A stretch of DNA of 64,000 nt from Anagrus nilaparvatae (taxonomy: Eukaryota > Arthropoda > Insecta > Hymenoptera > Mymaridae). Under the pieces are notes generated by a model. That model saw only the letters and a program-made list of their open reading frames with translations, was not told where the DNA came from and made no database searches. Made by a program: the position numbers and the translations under genes. The DNA lies in the NCBI GenBank assembly GCA_022575985.1, contig JAKSXM010000272.1:19402501-19466500 (forward strand), read 5' to 3'. This document shows positions 44,541 through 56,416 of this stretch, in pieces (the stretch's first letter is position 1; each line of letters begins with the position of its first letter).

Positions 44541-44822
44541 TACAGGCACGTATTCAGAAATTTTTAAGGAAGGGGGCCGAAAAATTTCCCGGGTGGGGGT
44601 CAGAACCTAATAATACTAATAAATCGAGTAATAAATATGGTTGATTAGTAAAAATTAAAATCTCATCGTTTCTTATTTTAAATTGTTTAAAAGTAATAGT
44701 TGTTAATAAACAATTTGACATTTTTTAAATCAGGGCACGAAATATTGCTATTTTACTAAAAATTCGATCCGGGGGGTGGGGGGCACGACCCTCTTGGCCC
44801 TCCCTCTGGGTACGTGCTTGAG
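44541..44822. mobile_element. G/C-tract MITE-like inverted repeat
   Basis: Left TACAGGCACGTATTCAGA and right, inverted, TCAAGCACGTACCCAGAGGG pair imperfectly. Each continues into G-rich/C-rich tracts (CCCGGGTGGGGGTC; GGGGGGTGGGGGGCACGACC). Arms are about 70-90 bp with an AT-rich centre; target duplication not clear. Confidence 0.6.
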
Positions 44823-44892
44823 ATATTTTAACTGAAATAGTAAATTTTTATGCTAAGCACTATTGTTCGCAAAAGTTTTGCACTAATATTAG

Positions 44893-45065
44893 TAGAAACA
44901 CCAGGCACTTAACCAGGAAAAAGGTTTCGGAGAGCTTTAGACCCCCCCAAATTTTTTAAATGTATTTTTTTCAAAAATCGGGGGAAATTTACATTAAAGA
45001 CCCCCCCTTCCCCCCCGAAGCCCTCACCGAACAAAAATCCTGGCTGCATGCCTAAAACACTGCAT
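44893..45065. mobile_element. Second C/G-tract inverted-repeat element
   Basis: CCAGGCACTTAACCAGGAAA at the left pairs with CCTGGCTGCATGCCT at the right, with inner TTTCGGAG...CCGAAGCC and the runs ACCCCCCC and GACCCCCCC. A related segment is at 58400-58560. The open frame over it is an artefact of the C-runs. Confidence 0.5.
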
Positions 45066-47519
45066 GTGATCCCATTATTATCTAAAGAATTTTGGTCATA
45101 CCTAAATCCGATAAATTTCCTGCTAAGGTGCACAACGAGTGCAGGAACTTCAGAGCCATATTTTATGCACGAGTTTTACTTCAATATAAAGAAGTGTTAT
45201 ATTTGGCAAAAATAAAGACTGTGAAAAACAATAAAAAAGATTTTTGAAAATTGGATTTGGAACGTCCAGATTTTTATTACCCGCTCCTGTTCATGTAAGA
45301 TTAGCAAAATATTTCTATGAAAAAATTAACGAATCCTAAACCATTTGTGATTGTAATTCAACCCCTGTGCTAATTGATTAATGTCTTTAATAATTAATAC
45401 GAAAACTCCAGAAAAGCTGATTGAAATTTTGAAGGAGTTTTATTAATTATTAATCTTTTTCTAGTCAGTGGTTGGAAAGCAGGTATTTTTCAGACTCAGC
45501 GTTCTGACAAAGGCATTTTTTTTGTCAACGACGAAGAAAGATGTTAGGCCATCAAAAAAGAATGCCCCAAATCAGAGTTTACTATGCATTTTGGTCCATT
45601 CTTAATCTTTCTGATAATGGGTCGTAAATACTATTTATCAATAAAAGTTCTTCATGAAAAGACACAGTGTCTTTTAAAAAAAAAGCATGAAAAAAATATT
45701 ATTCATGACGGTTACATTTTATTTAAATAAGTATACAAGAGATACAATTAAATAATTAATTTAAAAAAAATTAAATAAATTGCTTAAATTAACATTTTAA
45801 CAGTAATTCACGAATGTGACAAAAGTACTAAATTATTAAATTGAGTACAACCTTTCAACATATCAGATAAAGTTTGAAAAGACCAATTATAAAACACTAT
45901 AGAAAATCCCGGAAGGGAATTTTAGAAGAACTCTTGACATCATCTCATAAAATATTTGAGTAATTACACAAAGTCTAAGTTTGAATTAAAAGGGGTACAA
46001 AAGGCCGAGGGGTCGTACTCCAGACCACGCCTTGTTTTCCGTTCCCCTTCTTTTTGTCTCTCTCTTTCTCTAACTCAGTCTCTTTTTCTCTCGCCCTCAT
46101 ACTGATGCCCCCGCAAGGCATACACGCACAAAAAAAAGAATAAACAAATAAATAAAGTAGCTAAAGCTGTATATAATCTAATAACAAGAAAAAACTTAAT
46201 ACAGGAAGATGAAAGAATGAGATTTTTGATGTTACGCACTTTTTTCGGCAAGGATATCATAAGTTTTGAGTTGGTAACAATTATACATAATGTAGTGTAC
46301 GTATAAAGATCAGAAAAAAAGGGAAGGAAAAAGGACTATTTTATTCACATTTCAAATTTTATATGGATTTATTGATATATAAAACTATAAAATATTTATT
46401 TATACATACTTTTAATAAAATATATTGAAATAAAATTACTAATCAAATATAGTAGGGTATGAATTTTCAAAGTGAAAGTGAAAGTATACGCGCTATATAT
46501 TTGCAGCAATAAGCGTGCCGACAAAATGGCGTGATGAGAACATATACCTTAAATTTATCTGTGTAAATAGAAAATATAATTATGTAATTAAAAAGTTATG
46601 TAATTTTATTTCATAACAATAATAATTAATTAAATTTTCATTTTGCTATTTTTTTAGCATTTTGAAAACGAAATTAATACTTTGCATAAACTATATTGTG
46701 ACTCTGCTACTTAAAGCAGTTTCACATAATGATTATTATTAGTTGATACTATTTTTGCAAAATAGTTTTAAAAGTTTTTTTCAATCTAGGATAAATAGTA
46801 TTTTAAGCATCAAGGGCGCAAAAGTTTTGGTAGCTTGATCAAAAGCCTTAGGATATTTTTTGCAGCATACAAAGTTTTTCGTACGAGTTTTATGCCTGGG
46901 ACTCCTGGGAGGGAAATAAATAATTTACCTAATAGAAAAAATATACATTGGCAGGTATTTAATTTAAAATATAAAGTAGTAGTATGTATGGTTAAAATGA
47001 ATATTTTGGGTAACTGAAAAACTCTAATAAATTGAATACTTTTTGATTTAAGCCACCAGAAATATTAAATTTTTTTTGCTGGAACACGAGAATTCGTTTT
47101 CTCAATCTTATAGTTATTATACCAAAACTGTTGATACAAGGGACTCATTTGTATGTTTCAGGAGGAGTACTGTATTTCAAGTAAACAACTTTAAAATTTC
47201 GGCTTTTTACTTCCAAGTTAATTTGAAGTGAAAATGTAGCTATTTTTCTATTACTTTTTAGGGTTCTAGTTTTCCGATGTCACGGATTCCAAAATAAGGA
47301 CTCTAACGAAGCAAAATAAATGAAAAAAAGTCTAAATATATATGAGTATAGACATGAAAATCTATAGAAATTTATGCGGTTAGTTAGTAAAACTTCGGTG
47401 CTTAGTATGAAGGAAATAAGTCATGCTTAAGTAAAGCAATAAAATTTTATATTTATTAATTTAAAAAATATAAATAAATTGAAAAAATGCGTTTTCTCCC
47501 CTCTAAAAAAAAAACATTG
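45066..47519. other. AT-rich stretch with one dispersed repeat copy
   Basis: A single copy of the 28058-type repeat lies at about 45460-45665 (AGTCAGTGGTTGGAAAGCAG...AATGCCCCAAATCAGAG). A CT-rich low-complexity tract is at 46040-46100. No gene supported. Confidence 0.45.
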
Positions 47520-47655
47520 CATTTCATCTAGCAAAAAAAAGGAGCAAAAAAAAAGTGGCCCCAGATTTCAGTTTTTCATCCTCGGGTTCACTTTGGAGGA
47601 TCATTAACGTGTGATCTGGGCCATTTTTTTTGCTCCCTTGGTTAAAAATGTACTA
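47520..47655 (+). repeat. Partial copy of the 28058-type repeat
   Basis: Contains CCCCAGATTTCAGTTTTTCA, CATTAACGTGTGATCTGGGCC and a final TTTTTGCTCCC, aligning with the second half of the tandem unit (upper part only). Confidence 0.5.
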
Positions 47656-47776
47656 TTAATTTTATATTCATAATAATATGAGTTTTATATAAACATAGAA
47701 ACGAACTATAAATTGTTCATTTCGTCTAAGTTATTCATTCTAAACTATCAAACAATATAGTAAGTACTCATACTAA

Positions 47777-48236
47777 CAAGGAGAGAACAGAAAATTTGCG
47801 TCACCTAATTATAATCTATAATTATGGATGACTTTAATATGTTGCAAAAACACCTAAGATACTCTCCTTTATTCCAACGCGCGTTCTGGGCCTAGAAACG
47901 CAGGGCTCAATGTTAAGACAATGTAATAAAATAGGGGTTTTGAGAGAATCAGTGATAAAAAATTAAGGTTTACAGGGAATGAAAGTTAGCATTTATATAA
48001 AAAAAATGAGACCAACCGAAAGTATATTGGTTGGAATGCAATATGATAGCGTTATTTAGAAAATGATCAAAAAACCCTATTTTATTACATTGTCGTATAA
48101 TTGAGCCCTGCTTTTCTATAGGCCCAGAAGGCGCGTAAGAATAAAGGAGAGTATCTAAGGTGTTTTCATAACATATTCAAGTCATCCATAACTATAGATT
48201 ATAATTTGGCAACCCAAATCTTCCGGTCTCCCCTTG
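47777..48236. mobile_element. 460-bp MITE, CAAGGGGAG family, TAA duplication
   Basis: Termini CAAGGAGAG and, inverted, CAAGGGGAGAC. TAA lies at both sides (47774-47776 and 48237-48239). Inner inverted blocks include ATAATCTATAATTATGGATG and GGAGAGTATCT. It shares the AACGCAGGGCTCAATGTTA and AAAATAGGGGTTTT-like centre with 36829-37813, so the two are one family. Confidence 0.82.
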
Positions 48237-48840
48237 TAAGTATATTTTTAAAAAAAATTTATTTAAAGAATTATATAATTTTAATTATAATTATAATTTT
48301 CATAAAATTATATTCTAATGGATATTACACAAACTTTAAGAATATGACATATTACAATGTTAAAAAACTATATAAAGGTTTTAAAAATTCTAGTGGCATA
48401 ATGCAAGAGAATTTAAAAAGCTCTTTTTTTCGTGACTTGAATAAAGTAATCTTAAACATTTTACATTCACAAAATAAAATTGTTTAGCTAAACTTTTATA
48501 ATTTTGCATGAAGAGCAAATCACTTTTAAAATATTTCTTTAAAATAATTGCTGAAATTCTAAAAATATAATTTCAACATTCAAGCATACTGCTTAAAATT
48601 TCAAGCGAACTACTTCAAATTTTAGGCAAATACGTGGATATTTAATCTAATTCTTGGAAATTAAAAATTCCAGCAAATTTCAAACTCAGTAACCTAACAG
48701 CGTGTGAATTAAAAAAAAAAAAAAAAAACAATTATTTTTGACGCTGAAAGATTAAAAAAAAACGCTGTCAAATAATTGGCGCACTATGGTTCCTTAATTA
48801 CAAAATATCCATGATGAGTAGGAAATTAAAAAATAAAAAT

Positions 48841-48958
48841 GACATGTCAATAGTCCTCCTGGGTCCAGGAACGCAGGCTCTATATTGTTTTAATTGTTTT
48901 AATGTTATAAAATAGGGTTTTTTGGTAATTGTCAATAAAATGCTGCAAACTCAAAAAA
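48841..48958. repeat. Fragment of the foldback superfamily
   Basis: GGTCCAGGAACGCAGGCTC followed by TTATAAAATAGGGTTTTTTG and GTAATTGTCAATAAAATG. The same order is seen in the elements at 13945, 36829 and 47777. It breaks off where the next palindrome is inserted. Confidence 0.6.
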
Positions 48959-49201
48959 TGAACTCCCGATGCCAATTTTTACAATCTTTCTGCTCCCTGA
49001 GTTTGAAGTTTATGCCTTGCATTAACACTCTACAGAGCAGCGCCATTTTCTACCCCTTATAGATAAATATTTTTTTGAATACATTTTCTGTATTTATCTA
49101 TAACGGGTAGAAAATGGCGCTGCTCTGTAGAGAGTTAATGCAAGGCATAAACTTTAAACTCAGGGAGCAGAAAGATTGTAAAAATTGGCATCGGGAGTTC
49201 A
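48959..49201. mobile_element. 243-bp palindromic MITE
   Basis: Arms of 111 bp (48959-49069 and 49091-49201) with few mismatches and a 21-bp centre. Ends TGAACTCCCGATGCC and the inverse. Not related in sequence to its neighbours; flanking duplication not resolved. Confidence 0.82.
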
Positions 49202-51340
49202 TTTCAAACAATTTAAAAACTAATGCGTTTAACCAATATGCATTATGAAAACTAGCCGAACAAGATGCGACAACTTTTGCCCAAATTATATTTTGAATGC
49301 ATGAAGTAATTAATCAGTGAGATCTAGAATGTGCTTATGCAGATATTTTTTACTAATATTCTTGGTATTTGTCCCAGTGTATTAATAGCTCCAAACCTAA
49401 TTTAAAGTGTAAGAAAAAATTTTTTTTTTTTTAATTATTTAAAATAAATAATTTTGCCGAACTCGATCAAAATTATATTATGTATGAAAGTATCAGAATA
49501 ATCCGTAAGATAATCGGATATAATTATTATTTGCCAAACTCAGAAAGATCTTGCAGAAACTATAAATATTGCCGAATTCGTAAAGATTTTGAAGATAATT
49601 TACCAAATAGAGGATTGCCAAACTCGGAAACACCCGATCGATGTATGTTCTGATATTATAACTTTTTAACACACAAAATTTTAAGACAGAAAACTTTATT
49701 AGTTTCAATAATAAATCCAAAAAAATTAGTAATAACGATTTCCCTAAATTTTTAAAAACTATACATCAGCCATGGGAAAAAATGAGGTATTACGACTTAG
49801 GTTCAAATAAAAAATAAAATAGTTTCCAAATTTATGAAGGCAAAAAATGTTCAAATAAAACCGGTTTTTTAACATTTGAAAGCATCAAAACATATACTTT
49901 AAATGCAAAAAAATAAAAAATAAAAATTTTACCTAAAAAAAATGGTTCCTGTTTTTAAGGAACCAAAATCAAAAATTTTTACGTCATATATTAATTTATT
50001 TTATAAAAAATTTGAAATTTACATTAAACAAATATAATAATAATCATAATAATTCTATTTTATCGAGATAAAATCCATAAAGAAAATAAGATTACGTTAC
50101 TCATAATCTTAAAGATTTATAAAAGATAAAAAGATTTGCAAAAAGCTTTAAAAGTAATCTCCAATCGCTTAAATATACCCAAATACAAATTAAAAATTGA
50201 AAAAACATTTAAGAAAATACAATATAAAAAAAAAATGCATAAAAAAACATGCATTCCACTTAAAGTGCATAATATAAAGAGAAAAAATAAAAAAAGAAAC
50301 TTTCGTCAAGATAAAGATAATGAGCGTGCGCTCGCATTGTACGATTAACATGAATCAGGAGTTTAGAAATATAAAGTTGGTTGATAGTAAATTTATATTT
50401 TCTTTTTTTATAAAAGTATACTACTACTATTATACGATTATTATGATTATTATAGTACAAAGACCACCAAGCAAAAGAGAGAGATTGTTCTTTTTTATAC
50501 ACATTTTTTTTTATATTCATTCCTTTCTAAATGTGCAATTATCTTTAAATGTATTTGTGTGTAAAAAATGGTTATCTTTTGAAAATATCTTTTTATTCTC
50601 TCAGACACACACACACATACAAGTATATATAAAAAGCGTTATTACTGGTAGTATTATACAGAAAGATCAAGTTATGCTAATCTTCACGCAAAGCTTTATA
50701 AGAAATGTTCTGTGTGTGATTTTATATTTTCCTACTATAAATTTATGCATGCGTAAAAAATATTCTTAAAATTTTTTTTTCTTTTTTTTTAAGAAAGATA
50801 TACTATAACAAAAAAAAACTTGTTAAATAAAATTTATATTTATGTATTAGTGTTAAATCATAAATATTTATTATGAGAATGATATGTATATTAAAATGAA
50901 AAAAAGTAATAAAAAAAAATTTACATTACTGATTATATTAATTGATTGTCCATATATAAGAAATGTTGTTTTTAAACTTATTAATTTGCATTTTATACTA
51001 ATTTAAATAAATGGATAAGAAGATTTTTATATGTGTAAATTTTTTTTAATTAGTCAGTCAATTTCAATTATAATTTGTATACAATATAACATATATAAGT
51101 TATTTAAATATTTAATTTCAGAATTGGCTAGTTGGTATATGTGTGTGTGTGAGTGTTGAGTGGCTTGATTTTTGTGTTTCTTTATCATTCAAGAATGTGT
51201 CAAAAGAAGTCTGAAAAATATAAATTATTTAATATGTGGTACATTTATTTAATTAGTAGTCGTATTAAATATTTTAAGAAATTTTTCTCGCAAATGAAAT
51301 GATTTTGGAAGTAAATATATTAGGGTGTTTCTTATTTTCC
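49202..51340. other. AT-rich, no gene recognised
   Basis: Contains a (CA)n microsatellite near 50602-50616 and a (GT)n run near 51137-51153. Overlapping short frames at 50136-50769 on both strands are low-complexity Lys/Phe/Tyr-rich and not supported as genes. Confidence 0.4.
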
Positions 51341-51368
51341 AAATTGACCGTAACGGAAATAGGTAGGT

Positions 51369-51830
51369 TAATGTAGTGTGCTGGTTTACAAATGAAAATC
51401 GGTAAAAATCAGAAAAAAGATTTTAAAAACGTTTTAGAAAGCTTTTAGAAACCTTGCTAAAAACTTTTTAAATATTCCAAAAGCTTGTTAGTAACAAAAT
51501 ATCTAAAAAAACTGTTAATTATAACAGCAAATATCCACAACAATTGCAATTTGACTGTTATATTCATTGATTTCTTGAAAAAATGAATGTTTCTTATTTT
51601 AGTGACGAGGCAAAAAAACAGTTTTTATAACTGGTCAAAAAACCAGAAAATAACCTCTCATGTTATAATTTACAGTTTTTTTGAGATATTTTGTTACTAA
51701 AAAGCCTTTAGAACATTTTAGTAGGAAAAATATTTTATTATGATTTCTAAAAGCTTTCTAAAACGTTTGTAAAACCTTTTTCCTAATTATTACCGATTTT
51801 CATTTGCAAATTGACACACTACATTAACTT
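51369..51830. repeat. Inverted repeat, arms about 200 bp
   Basis: GTTAATGTAGTGTG at 51369 pairs with the inverse at about 51815-51830. Matching blocks continue through AAATGAAAATCGGTAA and CGTTTTAGAAAGCTTTTAGA to TAACAAAATATCTAAAAAAA and ACTGTTAATTATAACA. A MITE-like foldback with moderate divergence; termini not exactly set. Confidence 0.65.
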
Positions 51831-52810
51831 TATTTAAAAAATTTTTTTTGGAGATTAGTTTTATGACCTGAAGTATCATATTTAGGCCGGTATTTTTCTC
51901 TACGGCTAGGGCTACTTCTTTTTCTTATTTTAGATCAAGAAGAACAGTATTTGGGTGTTTTCTGGAATATACGCAAGTATTTACTTTATTTTTGAAGTAA
52001 AATAAATAAAATTAACAGCCTCCACAAAATTTAAATTAACTTTCAAATTTGGATTTTTCTAGCAAATTCAAATGGTATAAACTAACATAAAAGGCGTATT
52101 CTTTAGTACTTTTCTCACAACCTAAATTCAAATGCGGACTTTTTTTAACAAGGAAATCTTTATTTTAAGGAAGCTCAAAATAAAATTTTTTACCGCTATC
52201 GTAGGGTAAGGAATCAATGTTTTTATCTATAACGAACTTTAATTTTAAAGTTTTTCTGGCAAAAATCTCATAGATGCTTTACAAAAAAAAAAAACAGTCT
52301 ATTATGTATAAATAAGAAATTTTAAGTTCACTTAAAATTTCATTAATTTATAAATTAAAATTTATTAGAAGAAGACTGCAAACAGACAAAAGTATAATTA
52401 AATGAATTTCGTGAATTAAAGACTGGAGAGACAAAAAGATAATTATGTTATACTAGATTCCTAATCCATTCTCAATTAGTACATGCAACTTATCTTAATG
52501 AAGTAGGTTACTTTGCCAATGAAAGTGAGATGCAACTCGCTACCGTAAAAGCAGGTTAAATTATTAATAAATTGACTGCCCTTGGATTACAATCAGCCAA
52601 CCACTATGGATAATAAGCTCAAACTAAGAATTAATACCTAGGAACGTAGGTGGTGCAAAAACTGTAACTTTTTACTATTTTTTTGGAAAATCATAACACA
52701 GATTTTCTGCTTCTCCAAAAAACCCCCCATCGAGATCACTGATGTCTCAAATTTTCCGGCTACCAAATGTATATGTCGTAGGGAAGTAGAGAAATCCGTG
52801 TACCGGCCAA

Positions 52811-53450
52811 ATCCCTAGTGATTTGCCCAGACATATCCTTGATCTTATTTATGACTGTAATCGATTAAGGAATAAGTATAGCAGAAGACCTCATCCCTTT
52901 GTAAAATCGGAAATAAACCGCCTTTGCGATGAAATTTTCAGTCTCTGCATGAAACTGAAACTTTTAACAAAAAACTTTCAAACCTAAAAGTAGCGGATAA
53001 CAGCCTCTTTAAATTTACTAAAGTTCTCACAAGAGCTCGGGTGAATATTCCCGTCTTAAAAGATAAAGATGGCCAAATTTTATTCCTTTCCCTGAACGAT
53101 AAAGCCAAAAGATTTAATGAGCACTATGTAGAGCAAATAAGCCCCCATACTGACCCAAAAATTCCTTAATTTATCTATGAAACTAACAAAAACAATAAAG
53201 ATTTCCTTGAATACCCCGAAGACAACTCTTTCAGGGAAACCACAACCGACGAATTTTCCTCCCTTCTAAAGAAAATGAAAAATAATAAAACTCCTGTACT
53301 GCACGAAATTAATAACCAAACTTTAAAATATCTGGGTTAAATACCTGAGTGTCATCCTGGACCAAAAACTTTCATTTACTAAGCATACCGCCCAAGCTCG
53401 TAATAAAGCAATAGGGTACCTAACTTAACAACGCTCTTTTCCCTAATGCC
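52811..53450 (+). pseudogene. Jockey-like ORF2 relic with the RT core deleted
   Basis: The plus-strand frames give pieces of the endonuclease-RT linker: LPRHILDLIYDCNRLRNKY, then NSLFKFTKVLTRARVNIPVL and TTDEFSSLLKKMKNNKTP. Directly after TLKYLG comes a jump to the region behind the RT core (YLSVILDQKLSFTKHTAQA). The catalytic part of the RT is missing, and several stops occur. An internally deleted dead copy. Confidence 0.72.
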
Positions 53451-53483
53451 AAGATACTTAGGCATCGCAAACTGCCTGATTAT

Positions 53484-56416
53484 ACAGCTACAAAAAAAAA
53501 AGTTCTGATCCTGAAACCAAACCTACTTGCAGGTAAGTTTTTCGATGTGCTGAAAACAAACCTGAAGTCAAAATTTACCCTATATTCTCAGATTTTGCCC
53601 CAGCTATCCCAACAACCCTTTAAATCGACCAAAAATGCAAATATTTTACTTTGTCCAAAAGTTATAAATAAAAGTATTTTAACTACATTTTTTGATGTTC
53701 TGAAAACGAATTTGAAGTCACAATTTACCAACCATCCTTAGTTTTTGCCCCAGCAGCTTCAACCACCCTCTAAATTGCCCTAAAATCCAAATGTTTTACT
53801 TTGTTCAAAAGTTAAAAATAAAAGTATTTTAGTTACGTACTTTGATGTTCCAAAAACGAATTTGAAGTCAGAATTTACCCATCATCCTTAGTTTTTGTCC
53901 CAGATACCCCAATAACCCTCTAAAATGCCCCAGAGGTAGGTTACAGCGGTTGTAGGATGGTAAGACCTTTTGTTTGAAACAGTAACCACATACGAGCATA
54001 TATAATTACGTATGTTTCTTTTTTTGAAATCAAGGATGTTTTTTTTGGTAATTAGAGTTCTCATCTTCAAAAGATCTTGTGACACGCTTTCTTCTATGAA
54101 TTTCGTATGTCTCTCTCTTCATTGACCAGCAGTGTTCTGCCATAATATGAATATCCCATCTTCCTTGATACTGCTTTTCCATTTCTGCAATATCTTTTTT
54201 TCACTTAGTTAAAAGTTAAGATAAAATCATAAGTATAAAATAAAAAGTAAAAATATAATAAATAATTTACAATAAAAAAAAATATAGATAATTTATAATA
54301 TAAAGATATAACATTTATATAGAAGTTTATTAAAGTGGATAACACTTATTAGTCTAATTAATAAAAGGACAGAGCCTTCATGATTTTATTTTTTATACAC
54401 TTAGAGCTATTATTTAAAATTTTTAAGCTATTTGGTATTATGTTAAAATTTCTAATTCCTGTAAGATATCTTCTATTTTTGCCGATGCTTTTCTTTACCT
54501 TTGGTAATGCAATTACATTATTTCTGGTTTTAGATTTCGAGTTTATAAAAATTAGTTTAAGATTATTATAATAGCACATAATGGAGTTTACAATGTAAGA
54601 TTCATCAATTTTTTGTATTTTTTATCACTTTTGGTTTTTAAAACCTTTATTAAAATTTTTTGTAAATTAGCAATGGGTTTAATATATTTTTTGTGCGCTC
54701 CACCCCAGGCTATTATTCCGTAGTTAGCTACACTATGAAATAATGCAAAATATACAGAAATTAGTGTAGATGGTAAGAATGGATGTTTTAGTTTATGTAT
54801 CACAAATAGCATATACCTTGTTCTTATAGTTATATTATTTTAATATGTGTGTGCTCCATTTCATATTAGAATCAAAAATGGCACCAATATATTTATACTC
54901 ATTTACTCTATCCAGAGTATTATTATTAATTAAAATCTTTATATTATTAGGAATATTTTTATTATTTGAGGCAAATGCTATGTACACAGACTTATTTACA
55001 TTCAAAGATAGTTGGTTTAAACTCATGTTGCAGCCCAAAGTTTTTAAATTTTTAAGCAGATAAGCAACTATCTATTTATAATATTTATCTTTATTATTAC
55101 CCAGAAACTTTTTTACTACCTCCTTTAAACTTAAACCAAGCGTTTTTCTTTTGACAATTCATTTTCTGTATAAAAGCATCATCTTTCATCAGTTTTCTTA
55201 TATCAGGGCCATTAAAAATACCTTCCTTAATTTTCGATTCTGAATGCTTGGGGAATTTCACGGCCAAATATTTAAAGCATTCGCCTTCCTTATCAAGAGC
55301 CTTTACATATTGCTTAGTTATACCAAGTTTTATATGAAGTGATAGATCAATAAAAATAAAATTAAAACAAAAAGAAAAACAATAGAGAACAAGAAAATTA
55401 ACAAAAAATTAAATTTAAAAGCTATCATGGAGGATTGAATATTTACATGATTGCAGATTACCGTTTAACTAAAAAGAGAGAGGCAGTCGATATCTATGTA
55501 AAAAAGCTTGTATGAAGATCCCTTGAGGATTAAAACTCTAAAAAAAAATTAAAAAAAAAATTAATTAATTAAAACTCTCAAAACTGCCTACTCGATCGGC
55601 ACGGCTGTCTCCTCTACCGAGTTAGCATATGTCTTCGCTACGAGTCACCTTTGCCCGGTGGAGGAGTCTGACTCTCCGGGACTACAAGACAAAAATATCA
55701 AGGAGAAGGGGGAAAACAGAATTGCCCAATTTTTTTGAGTGTATACAACAAAAGTTCTTAGCACCATCCTGCGACCGCTGTAATACTTTAAAGCGATTTA
55801 TTAACTTACCTTTGAAGTGTTTTAGATGGTTACTGGGGTAGCTGGAACAAAAACTAAGGGTAATGGGTAAATTCTGACTTGAAATTCGTTTTTATAAAAT
55901 CATAAAATGTAACTAAGATACTTTTATTTATAACTTTTGTAGAAAGTAAAATATTCGCCCTTTTAGGTAGTTGAGAGGGTGGCTGGGGTATCTGGATCAA
56001 AAAATAAGTGTGGTCGGTAAATTTTTACTTCAAATTCGTTTTTAGAACATTAAAATACGTAACTAAGGTACTTTTATTTTTAACTATTGTGCAAAATAAA
56101 ATATTAACCCTCTGGAGCAGTTTAAAGGGTGGTTGGAGTTGCTGTGGCAAAAACTAAGGATGATTAGTAAATTCTGACTTCAAATTCGTTTTTAGATCAT
56201 CAAAAAATGTAGTTAAAATACATTTATTTTTAAATTTTTGACAAAATAAAATATTTGCCTGCTGGGTCTGTTTAGAGGGTGGCTGGGGTAGCTGGGGCAA
56301 AATCTAAGTATGTAGGGTAAATTCTGAATTCAGATTCGTTTTTAGAACATCGAAAAACTTACCTCCAGGAAGCTTTAGTTCCAGGATGAGAACTTTTTTT
56401 TTGTGTAGTTGTTTTA
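53484..56416. mobile_element. Foldback-type element: long inverted repeats made of about 150-bp direct subunits
   Basis: The left arm (53484-about 53960) and right arm (about 55760-56416) are inverted copies. Outer ends share AAAAAAAAAGTTCT and GGTAAGTTTTTCGATGT; inner ends share TTACAGCGGTTG and AGGATGG. Inside the arms a unit marked by TTTGAAGTCA-AATTTACC recurs at 53561, 53711 and 53861 on the left and four times on the right (about 55867, 56017, 56166, 56317), a constant period of 149-151 bp. Such arms resemble Foldback/Galileo-like elements. The 1.8-kb centre holds a dead RT fragment (54350-55060), perhaps acquired. Target duplication not resolved. Confidence 0.78.
54350..55060 (-). pseudogene. 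Non-LTR RT C-terminal fragment, frameshifted
   Basis: Three consecutive minus-strand frames carry the post-catalytic part of a non-LTR RT. They are LNVNKSVYIAFASNNK with NEYKYIGAIFDSNMKWSTHI (55038-54835), then YFALFHSVANYGIIAWGG (54812-54588), then a C-terminal tail (54579-54358). The catalytic YADD lies outside or is lost. Located in the centre of the foldback element; which came first is not clear. Confidence 0.75.

Noticed and set aside
44909..45133. Gly/Phe-rich minus-strand frame
   Set aside because: Arises from C/G tracts of an inverted-repeat element.
53888..54085. Small frame in the left foldback arm as a gene
   Set aside because: Lies within tandem subunits and has no recognised motif.
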